Below, piece after piece: positions 1-11,390 of a DNA stretch of 64,000 nt; position 1 is the first letter of the stretch; each line of letters starts with the position of its first letter. A program made the position numbers and the translations under genes. The notes beneath the pieces were generated by a model. That model was not told where the DNA came from. It saw only the letters and a list, made by a program, of their open reading frames with translations, and made no database searches. The DNA comes from Siphlonurus alternatus (Eukaryota; Arthropoda; Insecta; Ephemeroptera; Siphlonuridae). Location: contig OX463785.1 in assembly GCA_949825025.1 (NCBI GenBank), forward strand, positions 18,911,971-18,975,970, read 5' to 3'.

Positions 1-95
1 GGGACACCACAATAGCTTTTAGTGACATGTAAATCATAAAGTTGCCAGATGAGATACGTTTTGACTTAACCCATGTAATGAGATTAAGTCAAAAA
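1..95 (-). repeat. Inverted, diverged copy of satellite family 2
   Basis: Read on the minus strand, this stretch matches the ~147-bp family 2 monomer of 11.4-13.3 kb. In order it shows a ttaagt.a.aacgt.tctca.ctggcaa block, a tgtcactaaaagct block and a ttgtgg.gt block. It is therefore in the opposite orientation to the family 2 array on the right side of family 1. The copy is cut by the window start, so how far the inverted array extends is unknown. Confidence 0.75.
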
Positions 96-316
96 TGATG
101 ATGAATGTCTTTTAGGTCACCCAATTGTCCATTTAGGACTCAGGGAGTTGTACCTGCTTATTTTTTTGAAGATACTAATGCTTTAACGTACACAAAACTA
201 GCGACGTGGTGCACCTGAAAAGCAAGGCAACCACCTTATTGCAGAGTCACGATTCGTGCTTCACCTTCGTCTAATTGTTTACCTTGAGTTGGAAACAAGT
301 TCTTTCTGGAAGCAAG

Positions 317-378
317 TGCCCCCTCAAAGCGTACCATTTTGCGCAAAAAATTGTGGGAAGGTACGCTTTAAGGGGGCA
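317..378. other. Near-perfect hairpin in the first family 1 monomer
   Basis: The left arm TGCCCCCTCAAAGCGTACC (317-335) pairs with GGTACGCTTTAAGGGGGCA (360-378) at 18 of 19 positions, around a 24-nt loop that contains TTTTGCGCAAAA. Inner monomers have TGTCCC on the left and GGGACA on the right at the same place. Here both arms changed together to TGCCCC and GGGGCA. Confidence 0.85.
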
Positions 379-1535
379 TTTCTGTAGCATTTTCTTTCTA
401 CTTTGTATGTACGTTATTGCTTCCTTTTTTCTGTTGCAATTAGAAAATTGTGGAGGTTTTTAATTTCACCTGGGCTGCGCCAAGTTTTTACAAGATTGCC
501 AGAAAGTCTATTTTAGGCAAACCGACCATGCAGTCAAGGCTCTGAGTTGTGCCCGATTAATTTTGTGGGGACACTCTTCCTTTCACGTACACAATGCTAG
601 TGACGTTGAGCACCTGAGAATCTAGGCAATCAATTTATCGCAGAGAAACGATCCGTACTTTGTCTTCGTCTAATTGTTTACCTTGAGTTGTGAGCAAGTT
701 CATTTCTGGGGACACGTGTCCCTTCAAAGCGTTTCAGCCGACAACATTTTGCGCAAAAAGTTGTAAGAAGGTACGCTTTAAGGGGACAAATCTGTAGCAT
801 TTTCTTTCTACTTCGTATGTACGTTATTGCTTCCCCTTTTTTCTGCTGCAATTATAAAATTGTGGAGGTTTTTAATTTGACCTGGGCTGGGACAAATTTT
901 TTCTAAGAGTGCCGGTAAGGCTTTTTGAGGCCAACTGACCATGCAGTCAAGGCTCTGAGATGTGCCCGATTAATTTTGTGGGGACACTCTTGCTTTCACG
1001 TACACAATGCTAGTGACGTTGAGCACCTGAGAATCTAGGAAATCAATTTATTGCAGGAAAACGATCCGTACTTCGTCTTCGTCTAATTGTTTACCTTGAG
1101 TTGTGGGCAAGTTCATTTCTGGGGACACGTGTCCCTTCAAAGCGTTTCAGCCGACAACATTTTGCGCAAAAAGTTGTAAGAAGGTACGCTTTAAGGGGAC
1201 AAATCTGTAGCATTTTCTTTCTACTTCGTATGTACGTTATTGCTTCCTCTTTTTTCTGCTTTAATTAAAAAATTGTGGATTTTTTTAATTTCACCTGGGC
1301 AAGGGACAAATTTTTTCTAAGAGCGCCGGTAAGGCTTTTTGAGGCTAACCGACCATGCAGTCGAGGCTCTGAGTTGTGCCCGATTAATTTTGTGGGGACA
1401 CTCTTGCTTTCACTTACATAATGCTAGTGACGTTGAGCACCTGAGAAGCTAGGCAATCAATTAACTGCAGAGAAACGGTTCGTACTTCGTCTTCGTCTAA
1501 TTGTTTACCTTGAGTTGTGAGCAAGTTTATTTCTG

Positions 1536-1615
1536 GGGACACGTGTCCCTTCAAAGCGTTTCAGCCGACAACATTTTGCGCAAAAAGTTGTAAGAAGGTA
1601 CGCTTTAAGGGGACA
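1536..1615. other. Representative dyad of family 1 (palindrome plus 72-bp imperfect hairpin)
   Basis: The perfect palindrome GGGACACGTGTCCC (1536-1549) overlaps the start of a 72-bp dyad (1544-1615). The dyad's exact centre, 1579.5, coincides with the centre of TTTTGCGCAAAA (1574-1585). By hand count 27 of 36 arm positions match, including the outer TGTCCC/GGGACA, AAAGCGT/ACGCTTT, ACAAC/GTTGT and inner TTTTGC/GCAAAA blocks. The same structure recurs in most of the ~27 monomers. Confidence 0.85.
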
Positions 1616-4600
1616 AATCTGTAGCATTTTCTTTCTACTTCGTATGTACGTTATTGCTTCCTCTTTTTTCTGCTTTAATTTAAAAATTGTGGATTTTTTT
1701 AATTTCACCTGGGCTGGGACAAATTTTTTCTAAGAGCGCCGGTAAGGCTTTTTGAGGCCAACCGACCATGCAGTCAAGGCTCTGAGTTGTGCCTGATTAA
1801 TTTTGTGGGGACACTCTTCCTTTCACGTACACAATGCTAGTGACGTTGAGCACCTGAGAATCTAGGCAATCAATTTATTGCAGGGAAACGATCCGTACTT
1901 CGTCTTCGTCTAATTGTTTACCTTGAGTTGTGAGCAAGTTCATTTCTGGGGACACGTGTCCCTTCAAAGCGTTTCAGCCGACAACATTTTGCGCAAAAAG
2001 TTGTGGGAAGTTATGCTTAAAGGGGACATTTCTGTTGCCTTTTCTCCCTACTTCGTATGTACGTTATTGCTTCCCCTTTTTTCTGCTGTAATTGAAAAAT
2101 TGTGAAGGTTTTTAAATTGACCTGGGCAGGGACAAATTTTTTCTAACAGCGCCGGTAAGGCTTTTTGAGGCCAACCGACCATGCAGTCAAGGCTCTGAGT
2201 TGTGCCCGATTAATTTTGTGGGGACACTCTTGCTTTCACTTACACAATGCTAGTGTCGTTGATCACCTGAGAATCTAGGCAATCAATTTATTGCAGGGAA
2301 ACGATCCGTACTTTGTCTTCGTCTAATTGTTTACCTTGAGTTGTGAGCAAGTTTATTTCTGGGGACACGTGTCCCTTCAAAGCGTTTCAGGCGAAAACAT
2401 TTTGCGCATAAAGTTGTGGTAAGGTACGCTTTAAGAGGACATTTCTGTAGCATTTTCTTTCTACATCGTATGTACGTTATTGCTTCCCCTTTTTTCTGCT
2501 TTAATTAAAAAATTGTGGATTTTTTTAATTTCACCTGGGCTGGGACAAATTTTTTCTAAGAGCGCCGGTAAGGCTTTTTGAGGCCAACCGACCATGCAGT
2601 CAAGGCTCTGAGTTGTGCCTGATTAATTTTGTGGGGACACTCTTCCTTTCACGTACACAATGCTAGTGTCGTTGATCACCTGAGAATCTAGGCAATCAAT
2701 TTACTGCAGAGAAACGATTCGTACTTCGTCTTCATCTAAATGTTTACCTTGAGTTGTGAGCAAGTTTATTTCTGGGGACACGTGTCCCTTCAAAGCGTTT
2801 CAGGCGAAAACATTTTGCGCATAAAGTTGTGGTAAGGTACGCTTTAAGAGGACATTTCTGTAGCATTTTCTTTCTACATCGTATGTACGTTATTGCTTCC
2901 CCTTTTTTCTGCTTTAATTAAAAAATTGTGGATTTTTTTAATTTCACCTGGGCTGGGACAAATTTTTTCTAAGAGCGCCGGTAAGGCTTTTTGAGGCCAA
3001 CCGACCATGCAGTCAAGGCTCTGAGTTGTGCCTGATTAATTTGGGGGGACACTCTTCCTTTCACGTACACAATGCTAGTGTCGTTGATCACCTGAGAATC
3101 TAGGCAATCAATTTATTGCAGGGAAACGATCCGTACTTCGTCTTCGTCTAATTGTTTACCTTGAGTTGTGAGCAAGTTCATTTCTGGGGACACGTGTCCC
3201 TTCAAAGCGTTTTAGCCGACAACATTTTGCGCAAAAAGTTGTAAGAAGGTACGCTTTAAGGGGACAAATCTGTAGCATTTTCTTTCTACTTCGTATGTAC
3301 GTTATTGCTTCCTCTTTTTTCTGCTTTAATTAAAAAATTGTGGATTTTTTTAATTTCACCTGGGCAAGGGACAAATTTTTTCTAAGAGCGCCGGTAAGGC
3401 TTTTTGAGGCCAACCGACCATGCAGTCAAGGCTCTGAGTTGTGCCCGATTAATTTTGTGGGGACACTGTTGCTTTCACTTACACAATGCTAGTGTCGTTG
3501 ATCACCTGAGAATCTAGGCAATCAATTTATTGCAGGGAAACGATCCGTACTTCGTCTTCATCTAAATGTTTACCTTGAGTTGTGAGCAAGTTTATTTCTG
3601 GGGACACGTGTCCCTTCAAAGCGTTTCTGGCGAAAACATTTTGCGCATAAAGTTGTGGTAAGGTACGCTTTAAGAGGACATTTCTGTAGCATTTTCTTTC
3701 TACATCGTATGTACGTTATTGCTTCCCCTTTTTTCTGCTTTAATTAAAAAATTGTGGATTTTTTTAATTTCACCTGGGCTGGGACAAATTTTTTCTAAGA
3801 GCGCCGGTAAGGCTTTTTGAGGCCAACCGACCATGCAGTCAAGTCTCTGAGTTGTGCCTGATTAATTTTGTGGGGACACTCTTCCTTTCACGTACACAAT
3901 GCTAGTGTCGTTGATCACCTGAGAATCTAGGCAATCAATTTATTGCAGGGAAACGATCCGTACTTCGTCTTCGTCTAATTGTTTACCTTGAGTTGTGAGC
4001 ACGTTCATTTCTGGGGACACGTGTCCCTTCAAAGCGTTTCAGCCGACAACATTTTGCGCAAAAAGTTGTAAGAAGGTACGCTTTAAGGGGACAAATCTGT
4101 AGCATTTTCTTTCTACTTCGTATGTACGTTATTGCTTCCTCTTTTTTCTGCTTTAATTAAAAAATTGTGGATTTTTTTAATTTCACCTGGGCAAGGGACA
4201 AATTTTTTCTAAGAGCGCCGGTAAGGCTTTTTGAGGCTAACCGACCATGCAGTCTAGGCTCTGAGTTGTGCCCGATTAATTTTGTGGGGACACTCTTGCT
4301 TTCACTTACACAATGCTAGTGACGTTGAGCACCTGAGAAGCTAGGCAATCAATTAACTGCAGAGAAACGGTTCGTACTTCGTCTTCGTCTAATTGTTTAC
4401 CTTGAGTTGTGAGCAAGTTTATTTCTGGGGACACGTGTCCCTTCAAAGCGTTTCAGCCGACAACATTTTGCGCATAAAGTTGTGGTAAGGTACGCTTTAA
4501 GAGGACATTTCTGTAGCATTTTCTTTCTACATCGTATGTACGTTATTGCTTCCCCTTTTTTCTGCTGCAATAAAAAAATTGTGGAGGTTTTTAATTTCAC

Positions 4601-7600
4601 CTGGGCTGGGACAAATTTTTTCTAAGAGCGCCGGTAAGGCTTTTTGAGGCCAACCGACCATGCAGTCGTGGCTCTGAGTTGTGCCCGATTAATTTTGTGG
4701 GGACACTCTTGCTTTCACTTACATAATGCTAGTGACGTTGAGCACCTGAGAAGCTAGGCAATCAATTAACTGCAGAGAAACGGTTCGTACTTCGTCTTCG
4801 TCTAATTGTTTACCTTGAGTTGTGAGCAAGTTTATTTCTGGGGACACGTGTCCCTTCAAAGCGTTTCAGCCGACAACATTTTGCGCAAAAAGTTGTAAGA
4901 AGGTACGCTTTAAGGGGACAAATCTGTAGCATTTTCTTTCTACTTCGTATGTACGTTATTGCTTCCTCTTTTTTCTGCTTTAATTTAAAAATTGTGGATT
5001 TTTTTAATTCACCTGGGCTGGGACAAATTTTTTCTAAGAGCGCCGGTAAGGCTTTTTGAGGCCAACCGACCATGCAGTCAAGGCTCTGAGTTGTGCCTGA
5101 TTAATTTTGTGGGGACACTCTTCCTTTCACGTACACAATGCTAGTGACGTTGAGCACCTGAGAATCTAGGCAATCATTTTATTGCAGGGAAACGATCCGT
5201 ACTTTGTCTTCGTCTAATTGTTTACCTTGAGTTGTGAGCAAGTTCATTTCTGGGGACACTTCAAAGTGTTTCAGACGACAACATTTTGCGCAAAAAGTTG
5301 TGGGAAGTTATGCTTTAAGGGGACATTTCTGTAGCATTTTCTCCCTATTTCGTATGTACGTTATTGCTTCCCCTTTTTTCTGCTGCAATTAAAAAATTGT
5401 GGAGGTTTTTAATTTGACCTGGGCTGGGACAAATTTTTTCTAAGAGCGCCGGTAAGGCTTTTTAATTCCAACCGACCATGCAGTCGAGGCTCTGAGTTGT
5501 GCCCGATTAATTTTGTGGGGACACTCTTCCTTTCACGTACACAATGCTAGTGACGTTGAGCACCTGAGAATCTAGGCAATCAATTTATTGCAGGCAAACG
5601 ATCCGTACTTCGTCTTCGTCTAATTGTTTACCTTGAGTTGTGAGCAAGTTCACTTCTGGGGACACGTGTCCCTTCAAAGCGTTTCAGCCGACAACATTTT
5701 GCGCAAAAAGTTGTAAGAAGGTACGCTTTAAGGGGACATATCTGTAGCATTTTCTCCCTATTTCGTATGTACGTTATTGCTTCCCCTTTTTTCTGCTTTA
5801 ATTAAAAAATTGTGGATTTTTTTAATTTCACCTGGGCTGGGACAAATATTTTCTAAGAGCGCCGGTAAGGCTTTTTGAGGCCAACCGACCATGCAGTCAA
5901 GGCTCTGAGTTGTGCCTGATTAATTTTGTGGGGACACTCTTCCTTTCACGTACACAATGCTAGTGACGTTGAGCACCTGAGAATCTAGGCAATCAATTTA
6001 TTGCAGGCAAACGATCCGTACTTTGTCTTCGTCTAATTGTTTACCTTGAGTTGTGAGCAAGTTCACTTCTGGGGACACGTGTCCCTGCAAAGCGTTTCAG
6101 CCGACAACATTTGGCGCAAAAAGTTGTAAGAAGGTACGCTTTAAGGGGACATATCTGTAGCATTTTCTCCCTATTTCGTATGTACGTTATTGCTTCCCCT
6201 TTTTTCTGCTTTAATTAAAAAATTGTGGATTTTTTTAATTTCACCTGGGCTGGGACAAATTTTTTCTAAGAGCGCCAGTAAGGCTTTTTGAGGCCAACCG
6301 ACCATGCAGTCAAGGCTCTGAGTTGTGCCTGATTAATTTTGTGGGGACACTCTTCCTTTCACGTACACAATGCTAGTGTCGTTGATCACCTGAGAATCTA
6401 GGCAATCAATTTATTGCAGGGAAACGATCCGTACTTCGTCTTCGTCTAATTGTTTACCTTGAGTTGTGAGCAAGTTCATTTCTGGGGACACGTGTCCCTT
6501 CAAAGCGTTTCAGGCGAAAACATTTTGCGCATAAAGTTGTGGTAAGGTACGCTTTAAGAGGACATTTCTGTAGCATTTTCTTTCTACATCTTATGTACGT
6601 TATTGCTTCCCCTTTTTTCTGCTTTAATTAAAAAATTGTGGATTTTTTTAATTTCACCTGGGCTGGGACAAATTTTTTCTAAGAGCGCCGGTAAGGCTTT
6701 TTGAGGCCAACCGACCATGCAGTCAAGGCTCTGAGTTGTGCCTGATTAATTTTGTGGGGACACTCTTCCTTTCACGTACACAATGCTAGTGTCGTTGATC
6801 ACCTGAGAATCTAGGCAATCAATTTACTGCAGAGAAACGATTCGTACTTCGTCTTCATCTAAATGTTTACCTTGAGTTGTGAGCAAGTTTATTTCTGGGG
6901 ACACGTGTCCCTTCAAAGCGTTTCAGGCGAAAACATTTTGCGCATAAAGTTGTGGTAAGGTACGTTTTAAGAGGACATTTCTGTAGCATTTTCTTTCTAC
7001 ATCGTATGTACGTTATTGCTTCCCCTTTTTTCTGCTGCAATAAAAAATTGTGGAGGTTTTTAATTTCACCTGGGCTGGGACAAATTTTTTCTAAGAGCGC
7101 CGGTAAGGCTTTTTGAGGCCAACCGACCATGCAGTCGAGGCTCTGAGTTGTGCCCGATTAATTTTGTGGGGACACTCTTGCTTTCACTTACATAATGCTA
7201 GTGACGTTGAGCACCTGAGAAGCTAGGCAATCAATTAACTGCAGAGAAACGGTTCGTACTTCGTCTTCGTCTAATTGTTTACCTTGAGTTGTGAGCAAGT
7301 TTATTTCTGGGGACACGTGTCCCTTCAAAGCGTTTCAGCCGACAACATTTTGCGCAAAAAGTTGTAAGAAGGTACGCTTTAAGGGGACAAATCTGTAGCA
7401 TTTTCTTTCTACTTCGTATGTACGTTATTGCTTCCTCTTTTTTCTGCTTTAATTTAAAAATTGTGGATTTTTTTAATTTCACCTGGGCTGGGACAAATTT
7501 TTTCTAAGAGCGCCGGTAAGTCTTTTTGAGGCCAACCGACCATGCAGTCAAGGCTCTGAGTTGTGCCTGATTAATTTTGTGGGGACACTCTTCCTTTCAC

Positions 7601-10600
7601 GTACACAATGCTAGTGACGTTGAGCACCTGAGAAGCTAGGCAATCAATTAACTGCAGAGAAACGGTTCGTACTTCGTCTTCGTCTAATTGTTTACCTTGA
7701 GTTGTGAGCAAGTTTATTTCTGGGGACACGTGTCCCTTCAAAGCGTTTCAGGCGAAAACATTTTGCGCATAAAGTTGTGGTAAGGTACGCTTTAAGAGGA
7801 CATTTCTGTAGCATTTTCTTTCTACATCGTATGTACGTTATTGCTTCCCCTTTTTTCTGCTGCAATAAAAAAATTGTGGAGGTTTTTAATTTCACCTGGG
7901 CTGGGACAAATTTTTTCTAAGAGCGCCGGTAAGGCTTTTTGAGGCCAACCGACCATGCAGTCGTGGCTCTGAGTTGTGCCCGATTAATTTTGTGGGGACA
8001 CTCTTGCTTTCACTTACACAATGCTAGTGACGTTGAGCACCTGAGAAGCTAGGCAATCAATTAACTGCAGAGAAACGGTTCGTACTTCGTCTTCGTCTAA
8101 TTGTTTACCTTGAGTTGTGAGCAAGTTTATTTCTGGGGACACGTGTCCCTTCAAAGCGTTTCAGCCGACAACATTTTGCGCAAAAAGTTGTAAGAAGGTA
8201 CGCTTTAAGGGGACAAATCTGTAGCATTTTCTTTCTACTTCGTATGTACGTTATTGCTTCCCCTTTTTTCTGCTTTAATTTAAAAATTGTGGATTTTTTT
8301 AATTTTACCTGGGCTGGGACAAATTTTTTCTAAGAGCGCCGGTAAGGCTTTTTGAGGCCAACCGACCATGCAGTCAAGGCTCTGAGTTGTGCCTGATTAA
8401 TTTTGTGGGGACACTCTTCCTTTCACGTACACAATGCTAGTGACGTTGAGCACCTGAGAATCTAGGCAATCAATTTATTGCAGGGAAACGATCCGTACTT
8501 CGTCTTCGTCTAATTGTTTACCTTGAGTTGTGAGCAAGTTCATTTCTGGGGACACGTGTCCCTTCAAAGCGTTTCAGCCGACAACATTTTGCGCAAAAAG
8601 TTGTGGGAAGTTATGCTTAAAGGGGACATTTCTGTTGCCTTTTCTCCCTACTTCGTATGTACGTTATTGCTTCCCCTTTTTTCTGCTGTAATTGAAAAAT
8701 TGTGAAGGTTTTTAAATTGACCTGGGCAGGGACAAATTTTTTCTAACAGCGCCGGTAAGGCTTTTTGAGGCCAACCGACCATGCAGTCAAGGCTCTGAGT
8801 TGTGCCCGATTAATTTTGTGGGGACACTCTTGCTTTCACTTACACAATGCTAGTGACGTTGAGCACCTGAGAAGCTAGGCAATCAATTAACTGCAGAGAA
8901 ATGGTTCGTACTTCGTCTTCGTCTAATTGTTTACCTTGAGTTGTGAGCAAGTTTATTTCTGGGGACACGTGTCCCTTCAAAGCGTTTCAGCCGACAACAT
9001 TTTGCGCAAAAAGTTGTAAGAAGGTACGCTTTAAGGGGACAAATCTGTAGCATTTTCTTTCTACTTCGTATGTACGTTATTGCTTCCTCTTTATTCTGCT
9101 TTAATTAAAAAAATTGTGGATTTTTTTAATTTCACCTGGGCTGGGACAAATTTTTTCTAAGAGCGCCGGTAAGGCTTTTTGAGGCCAACCGACCATGCAG
9201 TCAAGGCTCTGAGTTGTGCCTGATTAATTTTGTAGGGACACTCTTCCTTTCACGTACACAATGCTAGTGACGTTGAGCACCTGAGAATCTAGGCAATCAA
9301 TTAACTGCAGAGAAACGGTTCGTACTTCGTCTTCGTCTAATTGTTTACCTTGAGTTGTGAGCAAGTTTATTTCTGGGGACACGTGTCCCTTCAAAGCGTT
9401 TCAGGCGAAAACATTTTGCGCATAAAGTTGTGGTAAGGTACGTTTTAAGAGGACATTTCTGTAGCATTTTCTTTCTACATCGTATGTACGTTATTGCTTC
9501 CCCTTTTTTCTGCTGCAATAAAAAAATTGTGGAGGTTTTTAATTTCACCTGGGCTGGGACAAATTTTTTCTAAGAGCGCCGGTAAGGCTTTTTGAGGCCA
9601 ACCGACCATGCAGTCGAGGCTCTGAGTTGTGCCCGATTAATTTTGTGGGGACACTCTTGCTTTCACTTACATAATGCTAGTGACGTTGAGCACCTGAGAA
9701 GCTAGGCAATCAATTAACTGCAGAGAAACGGTTCGTACTTCGTCTTCGTCTAATTGTTTACCTTGAGTTGTGAGCAAGTTCATTTCTGGGGACACGTGTC
9801 CCTTCAAAGCGTTTCAGCCGACAACATTTTGCGCAAAAAGTTGTGGGAAGTTATGCTTAAAGGGGACATTTCTGTTGCCTTTTCTCCCTACTTCGTATGT
9901 ACGTTATTGCTTCCCCTTTTTTCTGCTGTAATTGAAAAATTGTGAAGGTTTTTAAATTGACCTGGGCAGGGACAAATTTTTTCTAACAGCGCCGGCAAGG
10001 CTTTTTGAGGCCAACCGACCATGCAGTCAAGGCTCTGAGTTGTGCCCGATTAATTTTGTGGGGACACTCTTGCTTTCACTTACACAATGCTAGTGACGTT
10101 GAGCACCTGAGAATCTAGGCAATCAATTAACTGCAGAGAAACGGTTCGTACTTCGTCTTCGTCTAATTGTTTACCTTGAGTTGTGAGCAAGTTTATTTCT
10201 GGGGACACGTGTCCCTTCAAAGCGTTTCAGCCGACAACATTTTGCGCAAAAAGTTGTAAGAAGGTACGCTTTAAGGGGACAAATCTGTAGCATTTTCTTT
10301 CTACTTCGTATGTACGTTATTGCTTCCTCTTTATTCTGCTTTAATTAAAAAATTGTGGATTTTTTTAATTTTACCTGGGCTGGGACAAATTTTTTCTAAG
10401 AGCACCGGTAAGGCTTTTTGAGACCAACCGACCATGCAGTCAAGGCTCTGAGTTGTGCCTGATTAATTTTGTGGGGACACTCTTCCTTTCACGTACACAA
10501 TGCTAGTGACGTTGAGCACCTGAGAATCTAGGCAATCATTTTATTGCAGGGAAACGATCCGTACTTTGTCTTCGTCTAATTGTTTACCTTGAGTTGTGAG

Positions 10601-11390
10601 CAAGTTCATTTCTGGGGACACTTCAAAGTGTTTCAGACGACAACATTTTGCGCAAAAAGTTGTGGGAAGTTATGCTTTAAGGGGACATTTCTGTAGCATT
10701 TTCTCCCTATTTCGTATGTACGTTATTGCTTCCCCTTTTTTCTGCTGCAATTAAAAAATTGTGGAGGTTTTTAATTTGACCTGGGCTGGGACAAATTTTT
10801 TCTAAGAGCGCCGGTAAGGCTTTTTAAGTCCAACCGACCATGCAGTCGAGGCTCTGAGTTGTGCCCGATTAATTTTGTGGGGACACTCTTGCTTTCACGT
10901 ACACAATGCTAGTGACGTTGAGCACCTGAAAATCTAGGCAATCAATTTATCGCAGAGAAACGATCCGTACTTTGTCTTCGTCTAATTGTTTACCTTGAGT
11001 TGTGAGCAAGTCCATTTCTGGGGACACGTGTCCCTTCAAAGCGTTTCAGCCGGCAACATTTTGTTTCACAAAAAGTTGTGGGAAGGTACGCTTTAAGGGG
11101 ACATTTCAGTAGCATTTCCTTTCTACTTCGTATGCACTTTTTTGCTTCCCCTGCCTTTTTTTGAGCTGCACTTAAAAAATTGTGGAGTCCTTTTTATTTC
11201 ACCTGGGCGGCGACAATTTTTTCTAAAAGTGCCGGTAAGGCTTTTTGAGGTCTACCGACCATGTACAACTCATTGCGAAAAGAGTTGTGGGCAAAGTTGC
11301 TTTCAAGGAACAATTTTAAATCATTTTCTTTTCATGTCTTGTTTAGGTTTTTGCTTCCCCTTTCTTCTGTTGCAGTAAATTTTATCTACT

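Larger units (their letters stand above)
137..11390 (+). repeat. Satellite family 1: tandem array of ~413-bp monomers (about 27 copies)
   Basis: The anchor TGTTTACCTTGAGTTG recurs at about 272, 672, 1086, 1499, 1912, 2325 and so on to 10986, almost always 412-414 bp apart (about 408 where a copy has a small deletion). Each monomer has four direct GGGACA words, one GGGACACGTGTCCC palindrome with a CACGTG core, and a TTTTGCGCAAAA palindrome. Four main variants can be told apart by the sequence after TTTTGCGCA (for example TTGTAAGAAGG, TTGTGGTAAGG, TTGTGGGAAGTTATG). Inner copies are nearly identical. The first copy and the last one or two (from ~10986) are clearly more diverged, as expected for an array homogenised by unequal exchange. 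The 60-87-codon open frames that recur every 413 bp are by-products of the repeat, not genes. Confidence 0.97.

Noticed and set aside
1505..9945. Recurrent 60-87-codon open frames, identical or nearly so, every ~413 bp on both strands
   Set aside because: They follow the satellite period, start and stop at repeat-determined places, occur antisense to each other and resemble no protein family. The simplest account is repeat sequence that happens to be open.
137..11390. CRISPR-like or prokaryotic repeat array
   Set aside because: The whole 413-bp unit repeats, with no unique spacers, and the window is clearly eukaryotic (spliced genes, SINEs, LINE).
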